Origin: Akkermansia sp. | GTDB taxonomy: Bacteria; Verrucomicrobiota; Verrucomicrobiia; Verrucomicrobiales; Akkermansiaceae | Length of the DNA stretch: 41,549 bases | Direction of reading: 5' to 3' | NCBI GenBank assembly: GCA_030535795.1 | Contig: JAUNRE010000013.1 | Location: 1-41,549, forward strand | Shown here: positions 1 through 8,676 of the stretch, one piece after another | Layout: each line of letters opens with the position of its first letter | How positions within the stretch are numbered: the first letter of the stretch is position 1 | Position numbers and translations under genes: made by a program | The notes under the pieces: generated by a model | The model's input: only the letters and a program-made list of their open reading frames with translations | Told to the model about the DNA's origin: nothing | Databases searched by the model: none

Positions 1-43
1 TTTCGCTCGCTCTTTCGGGCTGCCCCGTGTCGGGGTGCCGCAA

Positions 44-72
44 AGTATACACGAAACATCACGACACGTCAA
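44..72 (-). promoter_or_regulatory. Strong sigma70-type promoter reading out of the left edge
   Basis: Read on the minus strand, TTGACG (67-72), a 17-nt spacer and TATACT (44-49) form a near-consensus promoter. Transcription should start near 37 and run off the left end of the window. The first transcribed bases contain a small hairpin, CCCCG-ACA-CGGGG (23-35). The product, an mRNA leader or an RNA gene, lies outside the window and cannot be named. Confidence 0.6.
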
Positions 73-83
73 GCTTAATTTTG

Positions 84-103
84 AAAAAAAATGCATTTTT
101 TTT
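84..103. other. Perfect AT-rich palindrome
   Basis: Eight A, TGCA, then eight T form a perfect 20-bp palindrome. It lies between the 3' end of the Sel1 gene (172) and the leftward promoter at 44-72. Read on the minus strand it gives an A8/U8 stem ending in a U-run, so it could end transcription of the Sel1 gene, or act as an intrinsically bent or protein-bound site. No GC stem precedes the U-run, so the terminator reading is weak. Confidence 0.35.
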
Positions 104-171
104 GCTACTTGTTATACATCCAACACATCTAAAGCGTTGAAAGCCGCTCTTTTCGCGCTTATAGAAAAAAA

Positions 172-1428
172 TCAGTTTTTCTTTGTGGCCAGGTGAGATT
201 TTAGCAAATACTCGTAAAACGGCAGAATTTCGACAGCGATTTTATGCTTTTTTGCCGCTGCCTTACGAAGCCACTCGGTAACCTGCACCACATCCGGCTT
301 GCCGGTCACCAAACCGAAGTAGGCTGCATCTGACATACCCATCGCAATATCCGCAGATTCCGTCGGTACCAACCGCTGTGACCATTCAAAACTCTTGTTT
401 ACATCTACCACGCCACCAAAACCACAGGTGTAATAGCTACTCAACAGAGAGGCTGCAAGATACTCGCCTGCATGTGCAGCGCGCTCAAGAGCTGACTTAT
501 AGTGTTCATTTTGCTCGACCGGAGCATCCCAGTTCATTTTCTCCGAAGCTTCCACGCAGATTGCTATGGGGTGTTCCAATTCCACGGCTCGAGCAAGCCA
601 GACCTTCGACGAGGGGCCGTAGCCATCCGTTATATAAGCACGATGCAAATACTGAGCCCAGCACTCATCTGCCCCGAGTTGCGGCATTTGCTCATCCGGC
701 ACCGGAGTAGTTGCCCGCGCCAGCTCGATAAAATCCACCGCGCGCTGAGCACTATAGCAGCCACCGTCTGCCGCCCGGCGGAGCCACGCCTGCCCGACAG
801 CCAGATTCTGAGCTGTGCCACGTCCCGTTGCATAGATCTCTCCCATCGCACCCATACAGGCGGGGTTTCCGGCAAACGCTCCGAATGAGTACATGCTGAG
901 GGCTTTCTTATCATCTTTCTCTACTCCATACCCCCTGCTGTAGCAGTAGCCTAACCAGTAAAACGCCTCTGAATTCTTCTGCAGCGCCGCCTTATGTAGC
1001 AAACGAATCCCAACTGAGGGGGTCCTTTTCACCCCATCTCCGGTAAGGTAACACCAGGCCAGCATAACAATAGCAGACTCGTTACCACCATTGGCAGCCT
1101 GTAACATATAAGCCATCGCCTTTGCTGTATCCTTCGGTACCAGAACACCGATTTTATATATTTTAGCCAGTTCTGTACAACAAGCAATATCACCGGCCGA
1201 AGCACCGAGTGTGTACCAGTGCAGCGCTTTCTCCACATTCTGCTCCACACCCATCCCCAAATAATAGGCCATGCCCATGTAATGGCAACTCTGCGGAAGA
1301 TGCGGTCCGGCCGTATCTTCAATGCGACTGCCATCCCACAACTGTTCCTCTGCGGCATGAGCAAATACCCCCGCCAAAGTAGACATTATCACACCACACA
1401 CCAATGACAAAACACAAGATAACTTCAT
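172..1428 (-). CDS. Secreted Sel1-repeat protein
   Basis: Protein of 418 aa. Residues 1-25 form a signal peptide (KL followed by a hydrophobic stretch, AHA-type cleavage site), so it should act in the periplasm or on the surface. Five consecutive Sel1-like (TPR-like) repeats cover about residues 48-224, each of 36 residues with the pattern of a short helix, GxGV, then a second helix with A..W/Y...A..G. A less regular region follows, with further repeat-like helices at about 288-355. Sel1 repeats are protein-protein interaction scaffolds; no catalytic domain is visible and the partner is unknown. The start ATG (1428) lies 11 nt after a TATAGG box of a minus-strand promoter, so the mRNA has almost no leader. 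It is transcribed divergently from the secreted protein at 1527. Confidence 0.85.
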   Translation of the reverse strand: MKLSCVLSLVCGVIMSTLAGVFAHAAEEQLWDGSRIEDTAGPHLPQSCHYMGMAYYLGMGVEQNVEKALHWYTLGASAGDIACCTELAKIYKIGVLVPKDTAKAMAYMLQAANGGNESAIVMLAWCYLTGDGVKRTPSVGIRLLHKAALQKNSEAFYWLGYCYSRGYGVEKDDKKALSMYSFGAFAGNPACMGAMGEIYATGRGTAQNLAVGQAWLRRAADGGCYSAQRAVDFIELARATTPVPDEQMPQLGADECWAQYLHRAYITDGYGPSSKVWLARAVELEHPIAICVEASEKMNWDAPVEQNEHYKSALERAAHAGEYLAASLLSSYYTCGFGGVVDVNKSFEWSQRLVPTESADIAMGMSDAAYFGLVTGKPDVVQVTEWLRKAAAKKHKIAVEILPFYEYLLKSHLATKKN

Positions 1429-1439
1429 AACCGTCTTTT

Positions 1440-1468
1440 CCTATATCATATACGCACGAGTGTGTCAA
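1440..1468 (-). promoter_or_regulatory. Promoter of the Sel1 gene ending at 172
   Basis: On the minus strand TTGACA (1463-1468), 17 nt, TATAGG (1440-1445). Only 11 nt separate the -10 box from the ATG at 1428, leaving a leader of a few bases at most. Confidence 0.6.
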
Positions 1469-1489
1469 GTTTTCGTTTACAAAAATTAT

Positions 1490-1518
1490 TTGACTCTCAT
1501 ACATGCCTTTGCTAGTAT
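1490..1518 (+). promoter_or_regulatory. Promoter of the secreted protein gene at 1527
   Basis: TTGACT (1490-1495), 17 nt, TAGTAT (1513-1518). The in-frame ATG at 1503 lies between the boxes, so it cannot be on the mRNA. The ATG at 1527 is 8 nt after the -10 box and is the likely, leaderless, start. Confidence 0.7.
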
Positions 1519-1526
1519 GGTCGCGT

Positions 1527-3056
1527 ATGAACCCCACACTACTACTCTTCCCCCTTCTGGCATTGCCGACCTGTGCAGCGCCTGTCAATCCCACCGCTCT
1601 TCGCCTGAACGATTTACCCGCCCCTCTGCTGTGGAACATACGCAGCTCTGCACTCCGGCTATGCGGAGGCGAGCCTGTCACCTATACCCGAAATACGTTT
1701 CCCGCAGGGTGGCGCCCAAACTACGTAAACGCCGGCACCCCACCGGGTGGACTCGTTATTGTGCGGGCTGTCGATTTAACCGGTGATGCACAGCCGGAAT
1801 ATGTGCTGAGCCATTCCATCGAAGGCGGCGAATACCAGGCCCGCACAGGCTACGTGTGCGACTCTTCCCTGAACTACCGCGCTACCATACCTCTCTCTCA
1901 GCTAAGCGAAACATATAAGGAAAAACTCAAGCAGCAGAAAGTTTACGCTGCGACCCTACACGACATGCTAAGCTCTGACTCGCCCCGCTGGCTGGAGCTG
2001 ACATATCCCAACCACTTTGCCTATCGTGACAGGGTAGGCCACGGTGTAGACTACAGCCAATACATGATGCCGGAGCAGGCATTGCATTTACTCAATAAAC
2101 ACCTGGGCATTGCCACAGCTCCGCCAGATGCCAATATTCCCAGCCCTCTGTTTCCCACACGCATTGTTCACTATGGTGACCTCCCGCCCAAAAAAGAAGC
2201 AAAGTATACAGAATTACCCGCACCGAAAGGCCAGCCACCGCTGCCCAATCTGCAAACGGCGCCCAAAGTTCTGCTGAGTTACCTGTTGAGCTGCGCTGCC
2301 AGCTTTGATTTTGAAGATGTTCAAAATGAATACGAACAGACGAGCGAAACCCGTGGCGGCGAAATCCGCGTGATGATGCAAGATTTGTTCGGTGGGTCGG
2401 AACCCGAATACCTGCTTACCTACCACGCGCCGCTCAGCTATGGTACAGAAGCGCCTGCCCACACACCTACCTTCGTCTTCGACCACAAAGGAATCTACCA
2501 CTATACCATCAACAATGCCCCGTATGATACCGTACCTATTTTCCACATGCTGTGGAACTCGGTAAGAAATACAGACCATACAGCCGGTGAGTTTACCTGG
2601 GAGAAAACCAAGTTCGAAAACGGAGTGCGCTACATCTGGTACCAACATGAGCTGCGAGAAAAATACGCACGCCTCATCATCTGGCATTCCTACGATTGCT
2701 TCGACAAATCCGGCAACTACAGCACCCCGCCACGCCAGATTGAGCTCATCTGTACCGCCAACGGCACCTTCCGCACAGATTCCTCCTGCGCCGCTGGGCG
2801 CCCCGGTTGCTTCCGCTTCATCGAATACCAGCGCGTACTCGAACACGTCTGCAATGAGAGTATGCGCACCCCCGAGCAGCCCCACACAGACTCACCCTTC
2901 ATCCGAACATCTCTGCATGAGTTTCTCACCCGCCCTCACCCCCGGTGGATTGTAACGGATGAGATTGACAAGCTCCCGGAAGATATGAGAACGGCCGCAG
3001 GAACATTCACCACACAGGAGGCTATCAACATCCTGCAAAAACATGTGCAGGACTAA
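1527..3056 (+). CDS. Secreted protein of unknown function
   Basis: Protein of 509 aa from the ATG at 1527. A longer form from 1503 is possible on paper, but its start lies inside the promoter. Starting at 1527 places a clean signal peptide at the N-terminus (MNPTLLLFPLLALPTCA-AP, cleavage near residue 17), so the product is exported. The mature part is rich in Tyr, Pro, His and Cys. It seems to hold two similar halves, each with a DLxGxxxPEYxLxxx segment (near residues 85-95 and 285-295) and each ending near a segment on the pattern M..QEAL/INLLxKH, suggesting an internal duplication. I do not recognise the family and see no catalytic motif. It converges with the MFS-acyltransferase gene. Confidence 0.75.
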   Translation: MNPTLLLFPLLALPTCAAPVNPTALRLNDLPAPLLWNIRSSALRLCGGEPVTYTRNTFPAGWRPNYVNAGTPPGGLVIVRAVDLTGDAQPEYVLSHSIEGGEYQARTGYVCDSSLNYRATIPLSQLSETYKEKLKQQKVYAATLHDMLSSDSPRWLELTYPNHFAYRDRVGHGVDYSQYMMPEQALHLLNKHLGIATAPPDANIPSPLFPTRIVHYGDLPPKKEAKYTELPAPKGQPPLPNLQTAPKVLLSYLLSCAASFDFEDVQNEYEQTSETRGGEIRVMMQDLFGGSEPEYLLTYHAPLSYGTEAPAHTPTFVFDHKGIYHYTINNAPYDTVPIFHMLWNSVRNTDHTAGEFTWEKTKFENGVRYIWYQHELREKYARLIIWHSYDCFDKSGNYSTPPRQIELICTANGTFRTDSSCAAGRPGCFRFIEYQRVLEHVCNESMRTPEQPHTDSPFIRTSLHEFLTRPHPRWIVTDEIDKLPEDMRTAAGTFTTQEAINILQKHVQD

Positions 3057-3160
3057 CCCCGCTACCACACAAAGGCTTGGTATTCTCTGCCCCCTTTATT
3101 TCGCACTGTCAGCGGCTCATCGGGGACTTTCACAGCAGTGCGCATATCGCGTCGGTCGAA

Positions 3161-3197
3161 CAAAAAATGCACTCGCTTGTTTGAGGCACGAGTGCAT
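3161..3197 (-). terminator. Rho-independent terminator of the MFS-acyltransferase gene
   Basis: ATGCACTCG (3167-3175) pairs with CGAGTGCAT (3189-3197) around a 13-nt loop. Read on the minus strand the stem is followed directly by a run of T (complement of 3162-3166), as expected for an intrinsic terminator about 40 nt after the stop codon of the gene at 3239. Confidence 0.75.
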
Positions 3198-3238
3198 TCG
3201 ATTCGGCACCGAAACAGCGCCAACTGTTATGATAAGCG

Positions 3239-5911
3239 CTATGAGAGCTGCTTCAAGAACCCACTTTCATTGAGATACAGCTTAGAAGAGCAGGTATAGG
3301 GCGAAGCCAGGCTCGGACCGGAAAGCGTTACCACGCTATCCTCCACCCCACCGGCGCCATCTACACGGAAACAGGGCAGCAGCAAGCCGCGGCTGTGCGG
3401 CAACACGCCCAGCTGCACCGTGCCATCCGCCAGCTTAAACACGCTGTGCACCGTACTCATGGAGATAATGGTACCGTCCGTTGTCGCACAGCACGGGCGC
3501 CAGCGCATGTTGGGCGTGGAAATAGCAGGCCCGTTGCTGAAGTCATAGAACGGCATCTGGCGCGGCGGGATAGCCTTGAGCAGAATCTTGCGCATGTGCA
3601 TGCTACCGACTATCTGCGAAATACGATTCTCAATCACCTCATCAGCGCTTTCGATAAGATGCACCGGCGTACGCGTGATAATGGGCCACAACACAGAGAG
3701 CACCAGCTCGTGCGGCTCACCATGCCCCACAGTTGTCAGCAGGCAATGGCGACCTTCCTTCAGAGCATTCACGCGGCGCACCTGTTCCACATTCATCCAC
3801 ATGCGATGCAGACGCGTCAAATCGCGAGTGCCATCGATAAGTATCTTCAACCACTTACGACCGGGCTCCGGGCAATCTTCAGGGATTTTACAGCTAATGA
3901 CAGCCCCTGCCACCTGGAAGCCATTAAGCGACCCGCCGGGCCAATGCACAATCGGACGACGACCGCGCAGCTCCAACAGACGCAGCAGTCCCTCTCGGCC
4001 GCCACCACCGGAGGCTGCCAGACAGCCGGCAGACAAGCTGCGGAACGCAGACAGCACGGAGGCAGAGTTGAAATCCTCATACATCGGTTCGCCCACCGAA
4101 ACGGTGTAGGCATACGGCAGATGACGGGGTAACTTGAACGGCAGGGTATAGAAGAAACGGTTGCGATAGTAGGAGAAAATGCTTCCCCAGAGACCATCCA
4201 TGTAAATGGGGATAATCGGGGCGTGCGCACGGCGGGCAATCATCTCCATGCCTCGACGGATGGGCGTGAGACAGCCCGTACGCGTCAGCTGCCCTTCCGG
4301 GAAAATGCATATCAAGTCGCCGTTTTCAATCCCCTTGGCCGCCTTCATAATGGCTTCACGGGGATTCTTGCTGGAAATAGGAAGCGAGTTGAAGATTTCC
4401 AGAGCCCACCCAAGAAGTTTGGCAGCCATGAACTCCTCTGCCACAACGAAGCGGATGGGGCGAGGGCAAATCATCGTCAGGAACAAAGCGTCTGCATAGG
4501 TGACGTGATTGCACACAATGAGAGCCCCACCGACAGGCGGAATACGATCACCATTGATAACACGGGGACGATAGAAGAACTTCATGCCCCAGATACCCAC
4601 CATGCGAATAAACTCCTGCGGAATGAGGCGCAGGGAAGTCACCATGATAAAGGCACTGAGGAGGAAAAGCACCAGGAACTGATCACGAGGACCGGCGCCG
4701 TAGTTATTCATGAGCCACATGATAACCACGGCGACAAGCCCCATCAGGTTATCTATCAGATTACCGGCAGCAATGATGTTACCGCGATTGGCAGGGTCGC
4801 AGTTATCCTGCAGGAAGGCATTGAGCGGCACGAGATACGCCGCACCGAACGCACCTGTCAGCGTGAGGAAGATATTACTGGCCAGGCAATCCACCTCGAG
4901 CATGGTGAGCATGAAGGTACTGATGGTAATGCCGATAGCGCCAAAAGGAATAAGCCCCAGTTCATTCTTACCACGGCAGAGCAACGAGGCGACAGCACCG
5001 CCCAACACCACACCGCCCCCCAGCCAGGCCATCAGAATACCACACTGCATGGAGAAGTCAATACTCGGATCCTGAGCCGCCATTTCCTTGGCTATCTGGA
5101 TGAGAATCAGGAAAAGAGAACCGGCCAAGCTCCAGAAATAGGCGATACCTAACTCACTGAGGCGAAGCTCGCGGTCTTTCCACAGATATTTAATCTGAAC
5201 GAAGTGCTCATAGAACAAGCTCCAGGCAAAGGGCTTGTTCGGCCTGCTGTGATAGCGAGGCAGGAAGAATGAACATACCGACACAATACCGGCCACCGTG
5301 ACAAACACCCAGGTCGGGAACTTCACGGCACTCCAACCGGCCTCCGCTTCAGCCACCGCCGGCGGCATCTCTGAGTTGTAAGCATCCAACAGGTAACTGA
5401 ACCAGAAGAACACACCAATCTGCGCCAGAAGCAGTACAAAGACCAGACTGATTTCAATGATACCCGAGCCGAAGCCAATGTATCGGGAACCCAGCAAATC
5501 CTTCACAATACCCTTTTTCGCAGGGCTCAATATGGTAGCCTGCGTCGCAAACACGGCAAACCATATAATGGACGCGCGCATGTCGTGCTGATAGAAGCAG
5601 AACAACATGCAGCCCATCACAAATATCTGCAAAAAGCTCATTACCTGAATGATGCGGGTCTTGCAGAAGCAATCGGCCAGCCACCCCACAAGCGGAGAAA
5701 ATAAAATGTAGGGCAGCACAAAAATGGCGCCCAGGAAATACTCCAAATCACTACCGGCTGTTCCCCACAACCACACGCCAAGGGGTATCAGCAGGAACTG
5801 CACGGCCTTTTCATTAAAAGCATTAACCGCCTGCACAGCAACGAGCGTCCAGAAACCGCCCCATTCCTTGCGAGACGGCTCTTTGTAAGAATTTTCTGCT
5901 TCTTCTTGCAT
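3239..5911 (-). CDS. Fused MFS (LplT-like) lysophospholipid transporter and PlsC acyltransferase
   Basis: Protein of 890 aa from the ATG at 5911, chosen because GGAG lies 5 nt upstream; a longer in-frame start at 6010 would add 33 residues. Residues about 15-415 form a 12-helix major facilitator domain like LplT, which flips lysophospholipids across the inner membrane. Residues about 440-650 form a PlsC-type acyltransferase with the HX4D motif (H469, D474) and FPEG motif (537-540), which transfers an acyl chain to the lysophospholipid. In Aas-type fusions an acyl-ACP synthetase (AMP-binding) domain follows. Here only about 240 residues remain and the usual AMP-binding signature is not visible, so the third domain seems truncated or degenerate. 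A TAGAAT box at 5965-5970 (minus) may be its promoter. Role inferred: phospholipid repair. Confidence 0.85.
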   Translation of the reverse strand: MQEEAENSYKEPSRKEWGGFWTLVAVQAVNAFNEKAVQFLLIPLGVWLWGTAGSDLEYFLGAIFVLPYILFSPLVGWLADCFCKTRIIQVMSFLQIFVMGCMLFCFYQHDMRASIIWFAVFATQATILSPAKKGIVKDLLGSRYIGFGSGIIEISLVFVLLLAQIGVFFWFSYLLDAYNSEMPPAVAEAEAGWSAVKFPTWVFVTVAGIVSVCSFFLPRYHSRPNKPFAWSLFYEHFVQIKYLWKDRELRLSELGIAYFWSLAGSLFLILIQIAKEMAAQDPSIDFSMQCGILMAWLGGGVVLGGAVASLLCRGKNELGLIPFGAIGITISTFMLTMLEVDCLASNIFLTLTGAFGAAYLVPLNAFLQDNCDPANRGNIIAAGNLIDNLMGLVAVVIMWLMNNYGAGPRDQFLVLFLLSAFIMVTSLRLIPQEFIRMVGIWGMKFFYRPRVINGDRIPPVGGALIVCNHVTYADALFLTMICPRPIRFVVAEEFMAAKLLGWALEIFNSLPISSKNPREAIMKAAKGIENGDLICIFPEGQLTRTGCLTPIRRGMEMIARRAHAPIIPIYMDGLWGSIFSYYRNRFFYTLPFKLPRHLPYAYTVSVGEPMYEDFNSASVLSAFRSLSAGCLAASGGGGREGLLRLLELRGRRPIVHWPGGSLNGFQVAGAVISCKIPEDCPEPGRKWLKILIDGTRDLTRLHRMWMNVEQVRRVNALKEGRHCLLTTVGHGEPHELVLSVLWPIITRTPVHLIESADEVIENRISQIVGSMHMRKILLKAIPPRQMPFYDFSNGPAISTPNMRWRPCCATTDGTIISMSTVHSVFKLADGTVQLGVLPHSRGLLLPCFRVDGAGGVEDSVVTLSGPSLASPYTCSSKLYLNESGFLKQLS

Positions 5912-5984
5912 AGTTTCTCCATTCAGTATCTCACACTTTGCGTTATATGCAAGCAAAAAACACCATTCTAACGGCGCACGCCCC

Positions 5985-6025
5985 AAAAAACAGAAACCGG
6001 GGAGCTCCACTCACCCGGCTTCTGT
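5985..6025 (-). terminator. Rho-independent terminator of ispG
   Basis: Arms 5990-6001 and 6014-6025 form a 12-position stem with one A-C mismatch around a 12-nt loop. On the minus strand the stem runs directly into six T (complement of 5985-5990). It lies about 120 nt downstream of the ispG stop codon. No other gene is visible between 5912 and 6143. Confidence 0.8.
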
Positions 6026-6143
6026 GTTTAAGTTGATAAAACAAGTGTTTACTTCAGATTATCGCGTTTCAACAACCGACGACAACGAATTGTTTCCACA
6101 ACTTCTTTGATACATTTCAGACGACAGGCCATCACAGCTTCCG

Positions 6144-7889
6144 TCATGCAGGATCCACCCAGCGCCCGTGGCTGCGAATCAGATCAATGAGACGTTCCAC
6201 AGCCTCCTCCTGAGGGATGTTGAACTCCACGGGATTGTGCCCGACATAAAGGTTAATTTTATTAGGGGCGCCGCCGACATAGCCGAAATCGGCATCACTC
6301 ATTTCGCCGGGGCCATTGACAATGCAGCCCATAATAGCGATTTTCACGCCTTTGAGATGCCCGGTGGCCTTGCGAATGCGAGCCGAAGCCTCCTGAATAT
6401 TGTAGAGGGTACGACCGCATGAAGGGCATGAAACATATTCCGTCTTGCTGAGGCGCACACCAGCTGCCTGCAAAACATTGTAGGCAAGATAAGCCGCTTT
6501 TGCAGGGTCGGCCTCAGTGCGAACAAGCACAGCATTACCGATGCCATCGCACAACAAAGAACCGATATTAAGGCCGGCAGCCATCGGCGCGCTCAGCTCT
6601 GAAGCCCCGCCCAGTGTATCCTTCAGCAGAATACTGTGACGCACCGGCACCTGAGCCGCTAACAGGCGGAACGCCTGAGGCACCGGCATCTGCACGCCAT
6701 CCTTCACCGTCACCAGCGTGGCGGGAGCCTCAGCAAGTGCGGCTACTTCTTCGGCATTGCAGGGGTCAACCTCCACCACGCCGCACGCCTCATAAGCCAG
6801 TTCGGGCATAAAATCCTTCATCACCTCCGGACGGAGAGCATCGCAGGCAGCCTGAGGCAAGACCACACGCACCGGCTCATTCCACCCCACGCTCACACCG
6901 TTGATGGCAATGAGTTCGGCCTTGCGCTTAGAGAAAGAGAACGGATCAAACGGAGCTGCGGGCGGCGCCACTACCACCGGAGCATCATCCGGCCTGCCGG
7001 GCTGATACGGAGCGGCCAACTCAAAACCGGGCTTCACCTCGTACACCGGATCTTCCGTCAGCGAAACACGCAGCGTATCGCCGATACCATCAGCCAGCAG
7101 CGAACCGATACCGGTGGCGCTCTTAATGCGAGCGTCCTCACCTTCACCAGCCTCCGTCACCCCCAGATGGATAGGATAATTCCAATCATCCCCCTGCTCA
7201 GCCAAGCGTTTAACCAGCAGGCGATATGCCTGAATCATCACCTTCACGTTGGAGGACTTCATGGAGAACACCAGCTGGTGATAATTCAAATCACGAGCCA
7301 CGCGAGCAAACTCCAGCGCACTCTCCACCATACCCTCCGGCGTATCGCCATAGCGGTTCAGGATACGATCCGACAGCGAGCCATGGTTAGCCCCCAGACG
7401 CATCGCGCGGCCATGTTCCTTGCAGAACAACACCAAAGGAGTGAAAGCCTTGCGCACACGCTCCAATTCCTCTTCATACTCCAAATCAGTATAATCGCGC
7501 TCAATAAACTTCTTCTTATCAATGAAATTGCCGGGATTCACGCGAATCTTCTCCACCCACTTAGCGGCCTCCATCGCAGCATCCGGCTTGAAGTGAATGT
7601 CTGCCACCAACGGCACCTCACACCCGGCGGCTCGCAGCTCACGCGCCACATGCTCCAGATTGGCCGCGTGCACCTTGGTCTGAGCTGTCAGGCGGATGAT
7701 TTCGCACCCGGCTTCAGCCAGAGCCAAAGCCTCCTTCACACAGGCAGCGGTATCGAGCGTAGCAGCCGTCAGCATTGACTGGATACGAATGGGGTTGGCG
7801 CCGCCGAGCCCCAGATTCCCCACCTGCACCTCGCGTGTCAGGCGGCGATTATAACGGAAAAGGTCAGAACAATGAAACATGGAGTTCAT
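6144..7889 (-). CDS. ispG: 4-hydroxy-3-methylbut-2-enyl diphosphate synthase, long form
   Basis: IspG (GcpE) of the MEP isoprenoid pathway converts 2-C-methyl-D-erythritol 2,4-cyclodiphosphate to HMBPP using a 4Fe-4S cluster. The N-terminal TIM barrel (about residues 15-300) is well conserved. The cluster ligands are C488, C491, C522 and E529, with the CPSCGR and GCIVNGPGE motifs and nearly the same spacing as E. coli IspG (C270, C273, C305, E312). At 581 aa it is about 200 residues longer than the E. coli enzyme. The extra part (about 300-470) is the insert domain typical of plant, Chlamydia and Bacteroidota IspG. The start ATG (7889) is 6 nt after a TAGAAT box, so either this ATG or the one at 7880 begins a leaderless mRNA. 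The gene stands alone, divergent from the lipoprotein gene. Confidence 0.95.
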   Translation of the reverse strand: MNSMFHCSDLFRYNRRLTREVQVGNLGLGGANPIRIQSMLTAATLDTAACVKEALALAEAGCEIIRLTAQTKVHAANLEHVARELRAAGCEVPLVADIHFKPDAAMEAAKWVEKIRVNPGNFIDKKKFIERDYTDLEYEEELERVRKAFTPLVLFCKEHGRAMRLGANHGSLSDRILNRYGDTPEGMVESALEFARVARDLNYHQLVFSMKSSNVKVMIQAYRLLVKRLAEQGDDWNYPIHLGVTEAGEGEDARIKSATGIGSLLADGIGDTLRVSLTEDPVYEVKPGFELAAPYQPGRPDDAPVVVAPPAAPFDPFSFSKRKAELIAINGVSVGWNEPVRVVLPQAACDALRPEVMKDFMPELAYEACGVVEVDPCNAEEVAALAEAPATLVTVKDGVQMPVPQAFRLLAAQVPVRHSILLKDTLGGASELSAPMAAGLNIGSLLCDGIGNAVLVRTEADPAKAAYLAYNVLQAAGVRLSKTEYVSCPSCGRTLYNIQEASARIRKATGHLKGVKIAIMGCIVNGPGEMSDADFGYVGGAPNKINLYVGHNPVEFNIPQEEAVERLIDLIRSHGRWVDPA

Positions 7890-7895
7890 GCCCCT

Positions 7896-7924
7896 ATTCT
7901 ACGCCCGTGCAATACTTTTTTCAA
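7896..7924 (-). promoter_or_regulatory. ispG promoter
   Basis: On the minus strand TTGAAA (7919-7924), 17 nt, TAGAAT (7896-7901), then only 6 nt before the ATG at 7889. Confidence 0.7.
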
Positions 7925-7954
7925 GCCCAAAGCTATGGAATACACTCTTTACTG

Positions 7955-7983
7955 TTGACTTTTGGAGCAAAAGAAACTAGAAT
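7955..7983 (+). promoter_or_regulatory. Promoter of the lipoprotein-tyrA pair
   Basis: TTGACT (7955-7960), 17 nt, TAGAAT (7978-7983). Start expected near 7990, giving a leader of about 25 nt without a Shine-Dalgarno sequence before the ATG at 8015. The -35 boxes of this promoter and of the ispG promoter lie back to back. Confidence 0.7.
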
Positions 7984-8014
7984 TTCACCGGTCTGAATAC
8001 TTTCTCATCCTAAA

Positions 8015-8674
8015 ATGAAGACACCTTCTTATCTCTATCTTCTCCCGTTCCTTGTGAGCGGTTGCGTGCTCAGCTCATGTGTGTACCGTGGCTACCGAGT
8101 ACCGGAAATGCCCTACAAGATGACCCGCCCGGCCGCGCAGGCTCCTCTTGCCGCCGTGCAGCAGCCAGTGCAGCAGCCTGTGGTTGCCCCCGGCACCTGG
8201 GTTCCGCGCACCCCGGCTCAGCCTGCTGTAACAGCTCCGGCGCTGCGCCCCCTCCCCGCCGCCCCGGCTGCCCCCGCCGTCGCGCAGCCCGTTGTGCGAC
8301 CGGCCATTCCGGCGACACCGGCACCGCGCCCCACCGCCGCCACTTCCTCCCACATCACGCAGCCGTTTACCCCGCCGGTTCTGACCCCAGCCCCGGTTGT
8401 CACGCCTCCGGCCGCGGCTCAGCCCCCCGTTGTCACAACCGTCACCCCGCCCTCAGCCGAAGGCCAGGCAGCCACGCCGACTGATCCCAAGCTCATCACC
8501 AACACCGGCCCCATTCCCGTTGCCATGCGCGTAGAGGGCGACCCGATTCGCGTCTATAACCCGCTGGATCATACCAAAACAATCCGCATCATCGACCCCA
8601 AGACCGGCAAGGTGCACCCCAGCGGCAAGGTTCTCAAGGTAAAGGGCACCAACTTCAAATTCATCGTACCGTAA
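8015..8674 (+). CDS. Proline/alanine-rich lipoprotein
   Basis: Protein of 219 aa. The N-terminus is a lipoprotein signal peptide with two possible lipobox cysteines, C17 (VSGC) and C22 (LSSC), so it should be anchored to the outer or inner membrane. Residues about 35-160 form a low-complexity Pro/Ala/Val/Gln linker (repeats such as QQPVQQPVV and APAAPAV), probably an extended spacer across the periplasm. A short folded C-terminal part (about 165-219) contains NPLDHTKTIRIIDPKTGK and is likely the functional end. The family is not recognised. The gene ends 2 nt before tyrA and is probably cotranscribed with it. The GC-rich repeats create several long but spurious reading frames on both strands. 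Confidence 0.8.
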   Translation: MKTPSYLYLLPFLVSGCVLSSCVYRGYRVPEMPYKMTRPAAQAPLAAVQQPVQQPVVAPGTWVPRTPAQPAVTAPALRPLPAAPAAPAVAQPVVRPAIPATPAPRPTAATSSHITQPFTPPVLTPAPVVTPPAAAQPPVVTTVTPPSAEGQAATPTDPKLITNTGPIPVAMRVEGDPIRVYNPLDHTKTIRIIDPKTGKVHPSGKVLKVKGTNFKFIVP

Positions 8675-8676
8675 GC

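Noticed and set aside
1..50. Possible tRNA or known RNA gene at the left edge
   Set aside because: Only a small hairpin is visible; no cloverleaf or conserved RNA core can be seen in the available bases.
4223..5152. Plus-strand frame opposite the MFS-acyltransferase gene
   Set aside because: Antisense to membrane helices, His/Glu/Thr-rich translation typical of a shadow frame.
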